Positions 27,101-38,870 of a DNA stretch of 64,000 bases are shown here, one piece after another. The notes below the pieces were generated by a model. It had not been told where the DNA came from, ran no database searches, and saw only the letters and a list, made by a program, of their open reading frames with translations. Source of the stretch: Anisakis pegreffii (Eukaryota; Nematoda; Chromadorea; Rhabditida; Anisakidae); NCBI GenBank assembly GCA_035041965.1, contig JAPYMA010003052.1, positions 186,001 to 250,000 of the forward strand, written 5' to 3'. Made by a program: the position numbers and the translations under genes. The number at the start of each line of letters is the position of its first letter. The stretch's first letter is position 1.

Positions 27101-28941
27101 TTCAATCAATCAATTCCGATCCTGAGTTTCGAATAATTTAATTTATCGAAACATGGAAATCTGACTCTTTTTTAACGTTCACAACGAAAACTGAAATCAA
27201 TTTCAATACCTTGAGTATATCGGCCGCAACGTATTCAATAACAGATAATATATACAACATTACTTTATCATCCACTTTATACCCAAGATGCTCCTAAAAA
27301 TACGTTCAAGTTAAATGAATCTTACGAGTAATCGTAACAGTAAATTATGAAACATCAATTTTTACGGGTCAATAAAATACACTAATTCAGTTTCTGTCAT
27401 TAACATTCCCTTCGTTAATTGGGACTATCTAGATCAATAATAACATCGAATCGGACTGATTCAAAGAAAGCAAAATAAAAATGACCTTAATTTTCGGTTG
27501 AAGAGCATGAAGCAGCGAAGTGAGACTTCGGGCATTCGCGTTTCGCTTATCGAACAGCTTCTTTGAGCTTAAATTATGCAACGCTTCGTTCGTTTCTTGA
27601 TACTGAAATAATAAAATATTAATAAGAATATCTTCAAAAATTATATTTCATTCCTCATCGACACTACGTTAACTACTCTCATTTTAAAAAAATGCAAATT
27701 CGATCAGACTCAACCTGTTCGAAGTCAAAAACTGACAATAAATAAAACTATAAATTATACTAATTGTAAATGCAAATATCCAAAAATAAATGTCACAACT
27801 GATGTGGTAGTGAATAAAAATGAATGAAATAATTTAAATTTAAAAAAAACAGACGAATTGACTGCATGAAAAAATCAACTGATAAACAGAAGTGAATAAA
27901 TGACGTGATGAATTGGTCACCTGCATAACCCAATGGCACATACTGGCTGGTAATGAAGCACGCATACAATGTTCCATATCTTCGATTTTCTGCGGTTTTG
28001 ATTCGAGTATTTCGAAGAGTATTCGCATCAGTAACTCTTGAATGTGGTCTACAGCTGCCCGCTCCAAACCGATTCCTGGATGTACGTTGTTGCATACCTG
28101 AATGAAGTTTTCATTTACGCTTCTTAGACCATGAATACCATCATCATTATTGCAAATATCATTATGGAACGATCACACAAATACAACGATACGATAAAAC
28201 CGATTGGTCCGCACCTTTGTTAGGCATGCTTATCAAGTAACTTTCCGGTGCCCTGCTCTGAATAATCCGGCAAAAATTCACAATTCAAAGAATCAGTATC
28301 ACAATGGCAATAAAGCTGACTTGTGGCAAAAATATCAAAACATTTGGCGAAAAAAATACGATAATCATGCCGTTTTGAGTCTGAATTTACTAATCACACT
28401 GAGTGAACCTGATTCCGCGCAATACTTTATTACTCAAACGACTGATAATTACTTGTAAGATAAAAAAGATGATAAATCCGGATTTATTCCACGAATTCAT
28501 GATAAAATCGATTTCATCGAACTGTAGATCAAAACTTTACGCACGAAATTCAACATATAGCATCTAGCCACTCAGTTTAGATGGATAACTACCGTCATAC
28601 GGCACTCAGCTAATTATAAGTGACTAATTATACGCTATAGCAACTTATACTAAACAATTACCAACACAATAATGATAACAACACAGTGGTGATCTATTAA
28701 TAATTGGGCAGTAAAAATAACATCACTATGTTAAATGATAATGAAAACAAAACTGGAACAACAGTCATACGACCAGATATAATGAGAATATGGCATAAAC
28801 ATTTCCAGTAATTTCCAGTCGATAAAAAAAACTGACCTGATAGATGCGGTCGATGAATAAATTTTGACTTCGCCATTGCATTTGTCGTTGTGCGAACAAT
28901 GCTCTGGATGCACTCAACTCGGATGTGCACGGATTACTCAT
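18123..28941 (-). CDS. sos-1: Son of sevenless Ras/Rac guanine-nucleotide exchange factor (3' end not located)
   Basis: SOS activates Ras downstream of receptor tyrosine kinases by GDP release through its CDC25 domain, and its DH domain can act on Rac. I placed 26 exons that all join in phase (1143 codons): 28941-28837, 28097-27921, 27602-27486, 27293-27210, 26903-26817, 26689-26573, 26143-26036, 25621-25454, 25323-25249, 24927-24802, 24673-24546, 24442-24312, 23953-23909, 23624-23454, 23276-23138, 23008-22925, 22790-22671, 21877-21722, 21459-21328, 20528-20375, 20081-19908, 19846-19637, 19362-19180, 18905-18788, 18558-18473, 18356-18123. Domains by residue: histone fold 1-190 (GNYVKNIR), DH about 230-435, PH about 475-595 ([11 protein letters not shown]), REM about 620-815 ([17 protein letters not shown]), CDC25 about 867-1143 ([38 protein letters not shown]). 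The start is the only in-frame ATG before the conserved WRSQNL segment. One intron has a GC-AG border. The last located exon ends at the CDC25 terminus; the proline-rich SH3-binding tail expected of the family was not found. An Asn/Ser/Thr-rich insert lies inside the CDC25 domain, in exon 26. Confidence 0.93.
20835..21285 (+). repeat. Dispersed repeat, copy 1 (SOS intron)
   Basis: This shares a segment of about 170 bp with 22345-22615 (both contain TTATTCACGACGAC, TATCTTCTCT and TATTAAGCCTT), then a second conserved part near the end (around GCACATCAA). In this copy the middle is expanded by AT-rich tandem units built on TTTATAGTTATGATTTAG (about 20995-21150). It lies wholly inside an SOS intron. 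Confidence 0.7.
21920..22182. mobile_element. Foldback MITE in an SOS intron
   Basis: A 263-bp GC-rich element flanked by the 8-bp direct repeat CATCTTCC (21912-21919 and 22183-22190), which is the target-duplication length of hAT and P elements. Its ends are long inverted repeats of about 70 bp: a T-rich tip, a G run, then GTCGCACGCGAGCAAGCTCG and CCACGCCTACTGCGCATGGC on the left, mirrored on the right with few differences. No coding capacity. The centre contains direct TTAGGC-like and CCTCAGCCT motifs. It is transcribed as part of the SOS pre-mRNA, where it would fold into a long hairpin. Confidence 0.85.
22345..22615 (+). repeat. Dispersed repeat, copy 2 (SOS intron)
   Basis: Second copy of the repeat at 20835-21285, same orientation, without the AT-rich tandem expansion. 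Homology covers the TTATTCACGACGAC to TATTAAGCCTT segment and the terminal part near GCACATCAACGCTTTC. It sits in the same SOS intron as the foldback MITE. Confidence 0.7.
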
Positions 28942-31900
28942 CGTTATCACTAATTGTCTCCAGTCATCAAGCACTCAAACTCCTTACTTGTATCGTTTCA
29001 CTAATAATCACGCGATTTCCAATAATTTACACAAGAAATTCTGAAATTTTCGATTTTACAAACACCTTAAATGAGCCTGTATCATTAACGATAATAACTC
29101 TGCCCTGATACCGATTCCATTTTTGTAACGTCAATCAATCATATCGCGTCATATTATCAGTAACAATCGGAGACAACCGAGCAATTGTGAACAGTAATAC
29201 AATTACAGATAACATGAAGTTGTTATTCGTCAACAATTAAACACCTGATGAATTCAGTCTTTTATCGAATTGATAACACAATGATGGCCGCAAATGTTAT
29301 CAAGGATACATCAAGCATGAGCACGTAAAACTGATAAATGTTCAACTACTAAGCTTAGATAATTGTACTGATAACAATACCGATGACCTCGCCCCCTTCT
29401 TATTTTATCGAGCATATTTTGATCTGTCAACAAGTTACTTCAAAGCAGAATTGCAATTTTGAGAATCTTTGCACTCGAAGTGCTATTTTCCGAACGTTGA
29501 CGGTCTCAATAAATATAATCGAAAAAATAGAAATACATCTGACATCTCCGAAAAAATAATAATACACAGAAAGCTAATCACCTCGAATGCGAAGACGCGA
29601 GTGCTAACTGACAAAAAGCGGAGGGAAATCAAAGGGAAAATACATAGGAATGTATCATCACACTATAAACTACAGGGATGAATCACCTGACTCAGCTATT
29701 AAAATCCAAACGAAGATATAAATCTAAATGAATCCCTCGCTCGCTAAATGTAAGTGATTGAAATCATTCATATAACTAACTCTACATTGCTAGTTCCGCA
29801 AATCTGAGGGTTTCTTCTTCCTTACTTTTTTAATATATCAATACCTCTCACAAATTATGAATCGCCATATTTTCATAGGGAATTCACTGGAAAGACTTTC
29901 TGGGTTGGACAATAAAAATACAATTTTCATTCAATACAATGAGTGAGTAAGAATGCATTCAACGATAACACATAATGAACGATTTGCACAGTCAAGAGAA
30001 CGGAATTTTTAAATTTCTGTCTGAAAAAAATCCTAGAAACTTTTTTTCAGAAGCTGAGAAAATAAAAACAGCCAATTCAGAAGTGAAAATTCTCAATTGA
30101 GAATAGAGAGGCGCTCGTTGACAAATGAAGAAATCAAAATCACAATAGAGCCCATGGAACATAATGTAACCAGTGAATGAATGAAGGTCATATGAAAAAT
30201 GAATGAATTTAATTCGATTTCACAAAACTGGTTATCACTCGTGTTATTAATATTATTATTATTATTGTTATTAAAGTTATTATCAGTGTGAAAGAGCGAT
30301 GAGACGAAAAAGTGATGAAGACATGAAAAGCACTTGTTGTTTTTCATTAATTGCTGCCATAGACAATACGCAATTGTATTAATGTTTACAGTTTTTGAGT
30401 GATATGTACAATAGAAACGTTTAACAACGTGACTTTATTAATTGAACACTCTGAGCTGAATTATTCTGTACAAAATCACTTCAACACCATTAAAACATCA
30501 AGCAGAAATCACACCTTAATCCCTACTTAACAAGACTTTTTTGTTCTCAACTCATTAGCAACTAACAGCAATTATACTGGATTCCTTTCCTGCCGTATTC
30601 ATCTAATTGTAAGGATTTTTGGTTGGTGTTTTTTGACGTTTCAGCAATCATTTGAATAACTTGAATCAATAACGTTGAAAGCGTCTTCAATTAATAACTG
30701 ATAACGGGAACTTTTCTTCAGTGCAAAATATTGAAAACTTGGTTAAAATACTGGAAAATATTGGATGTTGGAAATTGAAAAATGTTGGAAAAATTGAAAA
30801 AAATGTTATGGAAAAGTTTGTTCAATCAACGTGATTGTGAGAAAAGGAACCAAGAGGAACCAAGCAAGTAGCAGTCAATATCGAAAGATGAAAGCACACA
30901 GATCGTCGTGTCATGTACGTTGAGAATCTCAATGAATCATCGAGCAGTTTATGAATGCTTTAAAACGATTTTTTTCTCTCAAAAACGCATTCAACAACTT
31001 ATATTTCTGAAGTGTTTTTCCGAAGAATTTTCGTTGACTTAAACGCCGTCGTTAAGCGATGGCGTTTTTATTTTCTTGGTTGATAAGTTTTAACACTTCA
31101 ATGGGATGGGAATCAATAAAGTGCGCGTGACTGGCTGCTGGAAAGAGTAGCTGGAAAAATTTTGTGACATTCACTCATTCAAGCAAATGCGAAATAATGA
31201 ACGAATCAAGGTGTTGTTCTTTGATTTGAACATATCATACGTATCACACTGTGCTCGCTCCTCTCTAACAATCACAGAAATTGTTTAATAATTTCAAAAT
31301 TTAATCATCACAAAAACCGGTCAACGGATCGTCACTAATTTCCATCAGGTCATATTCGTGCAAAAATTTCGTAATTAATAAAGCCAACAAACTGGTAACG
31401 ATCGTCAATTGAGCTCCTTAATTCGATTAATCATCATACATCATCTCTGTTGCTGAATATCCACTGAAAATTGATGGTAATAATCACAATCAGAATAAAA
31501 ATCCATCAAATTCCCACATAAATCGGGTCGAGCGAACGATCATGAAAGCACGCGATCTCCATAGAAATTGTCACTAAACTGCTTATTTCAAGCATCTTTC
31601 AAGTTTATGATAACTTACATCTCAAAGCTCTCTTATAAAATATTTCTTAAAGTTAAATTACTTCCACAAAATTTGTCACTGTGCAAAAACATTGATCAGT
31701 TTCACAATAACATTGATTCTCTTTAAAACGCACCATCCTTCTTAACCTCTGCATCTCGCTAACTTATCATTAATCTAACCAAATTCATCCCGGCTCGGTT
31801 CGGCTGTGTTTCATACTGACGATCCAGGATACTTCAATCATGCCACGATGAAGTCACCATATTGTTGTTGAACACAATTCATTATAAAAATCTATACTTA

Positions 31901-32520
31901 TTGTTTCTCATCTGGTACCGGTGATTGCGACGAATAACTCGTCCGGTTACATAAAGTTTTGACAAATGATTCCATCATGTTGCAAAATGCACTCTGAAAC
32001 TAGTGTTTGTAGGGGACCCGCGGATATCGACTTTAGAATTCCGACTCAGAGATTTGGATTCTAAAAACCCAACAATTTCGGAATTTGCTAGAAGCTTGCC
32101 ATTTTGCATACGTTTGATAATATATTGATCTTAATCACACATTGATCCTTCTTATAATTAGATTATTCACATGCAGTAATGTTTGCCGTTTACCAACCAA
32201 GGGTTCACGAAATGATGAATCATTGTATAATGGCAGCATCTTAACTTTCATTTTCACAAAACAATGAACAATGATATCATAATTTCATCACCCTTGCCTC
32301 ATAGTTCCTCATCACTGATGCTTTGTCTTTCATTCATTGCGGTCCATCGATTTCGCATTCATTCTCAGAGTATATCGCCATACAATGCAAGTTTGCCCGA
32401 ACAAATTAAGATGGAGAACGAAAGTGGCAATACTCTCGCTGTTGGGAAAATTCTCTTTTCGAGAATGACTATGAATATGTGGAACACAAACACGGCGGAG
32501 AAATTGAAAAAATGGTGACG
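28942..32520. other. 5' flank of SOS and AT-rich intergenic DNA
   Basis: This begins with the 5' flank of SOS, where I see no clear trans-splice acceptor next to the start. The rest is AT-rich with no supported gene, RNA gene or repeat. A short ATT-type microsatellite is at about 30245-30270. Confidence 0.4.
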
Positions 32521-33780
32521 TAAAGAAATTGGCATGTTACTGGGCAAACCTGAGGAGACGGTTATTTGGAGGATGGTCACCCTAGTGCTCCTATAGTAAT
32601 GTGTCCATTGATCAATAGTAATACAATGTATTGGAACGAGCGCCGCCGAGCTACTTAAGATAGCTTCAGAAAATCAGCCATATCTCCTCAAGTTAGCAAA
32701 ATCGCTCGACAACACATACACATTTCTGCAAGCAGAGAATCTGGGGAATCCAATGATGTAATGAAATTAGCATATTGCTAGGCAAACCTGAGGAGACGAT
32801 TAGTTTGAAGACGGTCACCCTAGTGCTCCTATAGTAATGTGCACATTGATCAAAACAGCCATATAGGCGTTAAAATCTTCAAGGTACCGGTACCCTCAGC
32901 TTTCCCGGTAACATGTGAATTTCTTTGCACCATTCGATTGCTCAGAATCTCTACTTTCAGAGAAATATATATTTTGTCGATTGAGTTTGCTTTCTTGAGG
33001 TGATATAGCTATTTTTCTAAAGCCATCTCAACTAGCGCAGAGGCACTCATTCAATGCCCATTGTATCACTATAGATCAATGTTATACATTAATACAGCAA
33101 TATAGGCGTTAAAATCTTCAAGGTATCGGTACCCTCAGCTTTGCCCGGTAACATGTGAATTTCTTCGCACCATTCAATTGCTTAGAATCTCTACTTTCAG
33201 GGAAACATATATTTTGTCGATTGGTTTTGCTTTCTTGAGGAGATATGGCTATTTTCTTAATGAAATACGGTTTGCCATATTCGGGCATACCGTATCCTCA
33301 AGTTTGCACAGTAATATAAGAATATTTTTGCACCAGTCGATCCAGCAGAATCTATGGATTCACAAAAACACATCTTTGACTGAGCGATTTTGCTTTATTG
33401 AGGAGATATAGCTATTTTTATAAAGCCATCTCAACTAGCGCAGAGGCACTCATTCAATGCACATTGTATTTTTTTCGACAACATATGTGCATTTCTGCAA
33501 GCAGAGAATCTGTGGAATCTAATGATGTAATGAAATTGGTATGTTATTGGACAAACCTGAGGAGACGGTTAGTTTGAAGATGGTCATCCTAATTCCTGTA
33601 TAGTAATGTGCACATTGATCAATAGTGATACAATGTATTGGAACGAGCGCCGCCGAGCTACTTAAGATAGCTTCAGAAAAACAGCCATATCTCCTCAAGT
33701 AAGCAAAATCGCTCAACAACATATATGCATTTTTGCAAGGAGAGAATCTGGGGAATCGAATGCTGTAAGGAAATTGCCAT
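32521..33780. repeat. Array of ~239-bp repeat units in both orientations
   Basis: Forward units start at about 32524 and 32763 (GAAATTGGCATGTTACTGGG and a variant, 239 bp apart) and recur at about 33480-33780. All contain CAAACCTGAGGAGACG and CATTGATCAATAGT. Between them, at about 32866-33470, lie roughly three units in inverted orientation with a period near 237 bp (TAGGCGTTAAAATCTTCAAG). The array is thus partly palindromic. Relatives occur at 42080-42670 and 46590-46830. Non-coding in all frames. Confidence 0.8.
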
Positions 33781-36700
33781 GAGATGAATCATTTCTTTTC
33801 ATTTTCGTACATTTTGAAAATGATAATCAGGTTTTGAAACTGTGCTAAATTTACTGTTAGATGAAAATTATGTAATTCGGACAAGAGTGAAACCAAGAGA
33901 ATGAATTTTTGTTTCTGAATCCGTTTTTATCTATTCCGTTAAGTCTGATGTGCAGCGTGGTTTGGTAACACTGCTTTGAGCTTCAGCTTTTTAGGTATGG
34001 GTTCGAATCTCAGTTAGGGTTTGGGTTTACAACGTTTTTGATTTCAGATTGCTAATGTTCATCGTTTTTATATGTGCGGTTTTTATGATCCGATATTCAG
34101 AGCGTTATAAATGTACTTTTTGGTAGAAACTTCGTATTCGAAGAGGAAAAGTGCAGAGAATGGCACTTTTTTCTGAATCCATTTTTATCTACTTCAATGT
34201 TACCGATGCGGTTAAGTGCGTCATTGAGCAATAGCAGTGTGGTCCACTTTCGCGTGGCAGACCATGTTTGGGTCACTGTTTTAAAAATTTCTAACATTGT
34301 GTTTCTGAATTTTTTTTCTGGTTTTCTGGTTTGCTTTGGGTTTTGGATTCCTATGGTGTTTCCTGAGAAACAATTTACCTTTCTTTGACAGGCGATTCGT
34401 AAGGTGATCAGAGAATAATTTTGGTCAATTTTCATGTACTTTTCTTAGAGATACTGCGTATTGAAATGAGCGTCGCCAAAAGATTTTCGTTTGAGCGCAC
34501 TTATTTTCCGAATTAACGTTTCTTCCAAGAATTCTACCAATTCTAATTCTGAGCATTCTTTCACATCTCTGAAAGACTCCTGTTTCGTTCCGTCTTGGAC
34601 ATGGATTGTATTTTCCTCAGCAATGGTCCATAGATGGAATATTTTTCTCAAATATTTTTCTCATTTGGTTTTTTGTTTGTTAAGAATAGATTAGCAATTC
34701 ATTTTATGTTCATCGCGGGTGTTTTTTTTTGTTCATTTTTTACTCAGATGTTCGAAATGCTTTCGAATGATTCACTGTTAATCTCTTCAATATCCCAATG
34801 CACTAATTTTACCTTTTTCGTTGTTTTTCAGTGAGCCGTTGCGTTCTTTTTATCTTCTCATTCGATTCTCTCATTGTTAGTTGAGACGTCCTTTGAAAGT
34901 GAATTTACAACTCCATTATTTTGTTAAAGAAGCTTATCTAGTTGTGTGTTTGCATCATTTAATAAACAATCAAAAACTTGACCGATTTACTACGCGATTC
35001 CTAGCCCGAAGCTTCTTCGTTACATAGAGAACGTGTAAAATTAGTGCGGTTTGAATTTGTCGTTCTGGTTTATTGAACTCTCTGGTTTACACAATCTAAA
35101 TGTGTTGGAGTTTAATTATGATGAGGTTGATCGTTAGAATAGAATTTAAATAGGCTCTGTCTTGGTTAGAGATTCAGTGAATTTCTTCCAAAATGTCCAG
35201 AAATTCATCACTTTGAGCAAAAATGCGATAATGAAAACAGCTGAAAGATGGATATGTGTACGTAGACAAACAGTTACCGTAATTTTTGATCCGATTCCGA
35301 GTAGTCTAAAGATAGGAACGAGACTGAAAACAATTACTGAATGCCGCTAACTGTAAGTCCCAAATTGCCACTTAAGCAGCATGCTACCACACATTTCTTA
35401 GTTCTATCAAAAATTTTTTCTTCACCATTGAACTGATCAGCTATGATTTTAAATATCGATGCTGTAGCCAGAGAACGAAAGACAGCGATTCCGACAAAAG
35501 CTCAACTACAAGGAATGGAATTATCCATCGTATGAAGTGAAAAGATGAAAACAAGTGATTCAACGCTGATGTCGTTAAAATTGTGGTTTAAAACAACCGA
35601 AAACTTTCTTTGCGGTGACTTCGTAAGAACAATATTGTGACATGATTCAACGTCGGAAATGACGAGAACGGGAATGTGTTCAGGATTAACCAAAAGAGAG
35701 AACAAAATTAACCAATAAGCATCTATAAATGACGACTGTTTCTTCGTTCTCGAGAAACACTCCCAGTTACAAAGATGAGGAGCATCTTGTCGTTCGTCAC
35801 AGGCATTCTCAACCGGGGTTGCGCGATAAGGTTTTACATTTCATGCATTAAAGAAGTCGAGGAAGGAGTTCAACGCATACGCAATTAATCAAATCAGAAC
35901 AACTCTTCGCGAAACTCCAGTTCGAAAATCAGGCTAACATTCATTATCATTACTGCCGTGTTGTAGATACGTAGAATTTTCTGTGATACATTTTGTAGAT
36001 TTTTTGGTAGAAGCATTACAATTTTCTGTACATACGTACAAGCATTCGAACTGTGCTTTCATATTATCGTGGAGGGTAAGTAATCCTATAGTTTAGGACA
36101 ACGAGAAACGAAGTATAGCCTAAAACACAGAGAGCATGCCTTATCTATCGTATACATGAAGATAATCTACCACAGCTCTTTCCGTATTTTAATAACTGCT
36201 ATTTCAACAAGGAGAAGTGTTTCAACTTTACGCTCGCATGCATTAAACGTCATACGGTATCACCCTAGTCGAGACTTCCCATTTGTTTCATGTCATGTCA
36301 TCATGTCTTTCACAAAAATCTAATTCATTCATCGACATTTCCTTTACTATGCCCGAGACATGTGTGGCGATCTTCTCATGGAATGTTCCTCAGTATGTGA
36401 TTGCTCAGTTCATCTATCCTTCATTGTGTAGCTAACAATGCATTAATTTAGCACATTTTCAAAAATTTGTCTTCAAATTTAAGCTCTTAACATCGATAAT
36501 TCAAAAAGCCTTTAGATTTCAAGTTTATCGTTTCCAACTGCGATGTGAACAATCGTGGTAATACCACAGCCTATACGGCAACTGAAGTCCTCCAAACTTA
36601 CTGGTACAAAACTACATAGCTGTCATCATGACAATCCTAAACTAACTAAACCACTGAAGATACTGACTAGTCCTAGATCCTTTTAAGTGATTTCGGTTTG

Positions 36701-37670
36701 ATGTGTTGTAACACGTGGAAAAATATTTATGCAGTCGTCGCGCCACGCACTATTGATATTTCCAAATTTATCCTCATTCACAAGTTTTGAACTTACACAC
36801 AGGCAAAAGCTTCAAACTTGAGCCTGACCCGAGCATGTGATATCGTTTATGATAATAATTTTGATAATAATTTTAACATGATAGCATGATAACATCATAG
36901 TATTTTATCGGGATGGTTTATGCGAGGTCTCTACGCATTTTGCGATTGTGCATCACTCATAGAAAGTCACCAAACCATGCCTAGCAATGTCTCCCTTCAT
37001 TATGCCTGGCGCGACAGCATCAAAACACGATAATAATCAACGAGAGGATGAACACGGCGATGAACACACGAAATAATCACATGAATAACAACACAAAATA
37101 ATTACATAAACAAAAACAATAGTAAGAGAACAATCAAACACATATTCACATGAATACGAGATTTCAATACCCATATCCAATCGCATAATCCGAAGCAGGA
37201 TAACATGAACAATTTCTGAAAGATTATCTTGAAAACGAAATCGAATCAAGTCAGCTGGAATCATTTCGGTTCAACTCAAAAGTAATTTGAGGTCAAGTCA
37301 AGCTAATGCTAAATGAAGCTTGACTCAAGTCTTGCTTCCTTTACAAGGTATAAGAGTAATGCGAGGAATGCTACCTGGCTTTCAGTTGCTTAAGATGTCA
37401 ACTGAGTGCTCGAATGATAAAATTTGAGCAAATTTCATTACGTTACCCCAAAAACGCTACTTAAAAAGCACTTTTTTATACCTTATACATCAACTCATTC
37501 TAAGAGTGCGAAGACGTTGTTCTGGCAACCAAGATAAAGTTCTAATCTCTATGCACAGATAAATCCACAGTCATCCAACTTCAATCCTGGTTAGAGATAT
37601 AAGCTCTCGAAACTGGTTGGTTATTAAAGACAGAGGCGATGACTTATCAAATACCCTACCACCACTTATG
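33781..37670. other. Intergenic stretch with weak coding-like traces
   Basis: No supported gene. Minus-strand frames at 34445-34651 (includes ESFRDVKECSELELVEF) and 34097-34435 look somewhat protein-like but lack convincing splice borders or a recognisable family. They may be remnants of a mobile element. Two diverged copies of a segment containing TTTCTGAATCC.TTTTTATCTA lie near 33900 and 34165. Confidence 0.3.
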
Positions 37671-38010
37671 ATAGACAATAGCTGCACTGGCAAGGGGAAT
37701 ATGGATTGCATCATAGAAGTGTATGAATGCCATCATGACACTAGCTAATAGATAAGCTTCGACGAGTAACCACAAACACCTGAGAGATTTCTCCTCATAA
37801 CACATTTGATAACATTGGAACTTTATTCCAGCTGTTATCAAACAGCACTACGAGGGAGACGTTCTTCGAGTCACCAGTCAGCAACTCGACTCTATAGGAT
37901 GAGTGGTCCAGGCGAACTTTCCAGACCTACCGCTAACTTCATAAGGCGATTCATACCCTACGTTCGTGAAACTCATTTTTATAGGGATATTTTTTTTTCT
38001 TTTCATATGC
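37671..38010. repeat. Tandem duplication, copy 1
   Basis: This 340-bp segment recurs at 38098-38870 in the same orientation. Shared blocks include AGCTAATAGATAAGCTTCG, GAGAGATTTCTCCT, AGACGTTCTTCGAGTC and CCTACGTTCGTGAAACTC. It is uninterrupted here and shows the empty-site arrangement for the insert in copy 2. Confidence 0.85.
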
Positions 38011-38097
38011 CAGTGTAGCTATTCAAAACAAAACTGAAGAACCCATAATGCTTCTCTTCCCATTCGGATGGATTCCTTAAAGTCATTAAGAACCTTA

Positions 38098-38870
38098 ATA
38101 GACAATAACTGTACTGGCAAGGGAAATAAGGATTGCATCAGAGAATGTGTATGAATGCCATTATGACACTAGCTAATAGATAAGCTTCGGCGAGTAACCA
38201 CAAACACCCGAGAGATTTCTCCTTATAACGCATTTAACAACATTGAACTGAGTGAAACGATTTCATATGTGCAAGCCAATGGTCAACCCGATTATAATAC
38301 CCCCTGTTAAGAGAAAGTGCGCACGGTGAGTCCGGGAACCCTCGTTACCTGAGCAAATGCCTGAAGGCACTACTCAGGCCATCTTACGCGCAATTCCCTA
38401 TCCCCGGTCAAGTCGGCGCCTTTCTCGGGCCGGGAACGCCCGTAATATGTTTCGAAGAATAAATGCCAGCGATACTCGGGTAAATATCGCTAGCATATTT
38501 TAAGTTGTTTCTCCCCAATTCGCCGAGACTGCCGGTAGGCGGGGAACGCCTGTCGCATTTATCTAAACCTAGCCCCTCTTGTTGGCAGCTCGACGGGTTG
38601 GGATCACCCACGCAATCAAAATATGCTTTTTTAAAAATGACCATTAACTGCACACATGATATCGCATCCAACTCAGTTCAGCTGTCACTAAACAGCACTA
38701 CAAAGAAGACGTTCTTCGAGTCGCCACCTAGCGACTCGGCTCTTCGGGTGAGTGGTCCAGGCAAACTTTCCAGACCTACCGCTAAATTCATAAGGCGATT
38801 CATACCCTACGTTCGTGAAACTCATTTTTATAGGGATAGTTTTCTTTTTTCATATGCCAGTGCAGCTATT
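38098..38870. repeat. Tandem duplication, copy 2, interrupted by an insert
   Basis: Second copy of 37671-38010. It is split into about 38098-38244 and 38680-38870 by a 435-bp GC-rich insertion. Homology to copy 1 resumes on both sides. Confidence 0.85.
38245..38679. mobile_element. 435-bp GC-rich insertion with inverted termini
   Basis: Copy 1 of the surrounding duplication lacks this segment, so it is an insertion, or the remnant of one. Its ends are the inverted 9-mers GAACTGAGT (38245-38253) and ACTCAGTTC (38671-38679), extended by weaker complementarity. Inside are several local hairpins, for example CAGCGATA...TATCGCTAG at about 38468-38495 and GCCGGGAACGCCCG. GC content is much higher than the flanks. 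No recognised protein; an 87-codon minus-strand frame exists but is not family-like. Target duplication is unclear. Best called a candidate MITE or other non-autonomous DNA transposon. Confidence 0.6.

Noticed and set aside
33955..34025. tRNA-like segment with a GGTTCGAATCT box B motif
   Set aside because: The T stem pairs only partly and no matching acceptor, D or anticodon stems are found. At best it is a degenerate tRNA-derived sequence.
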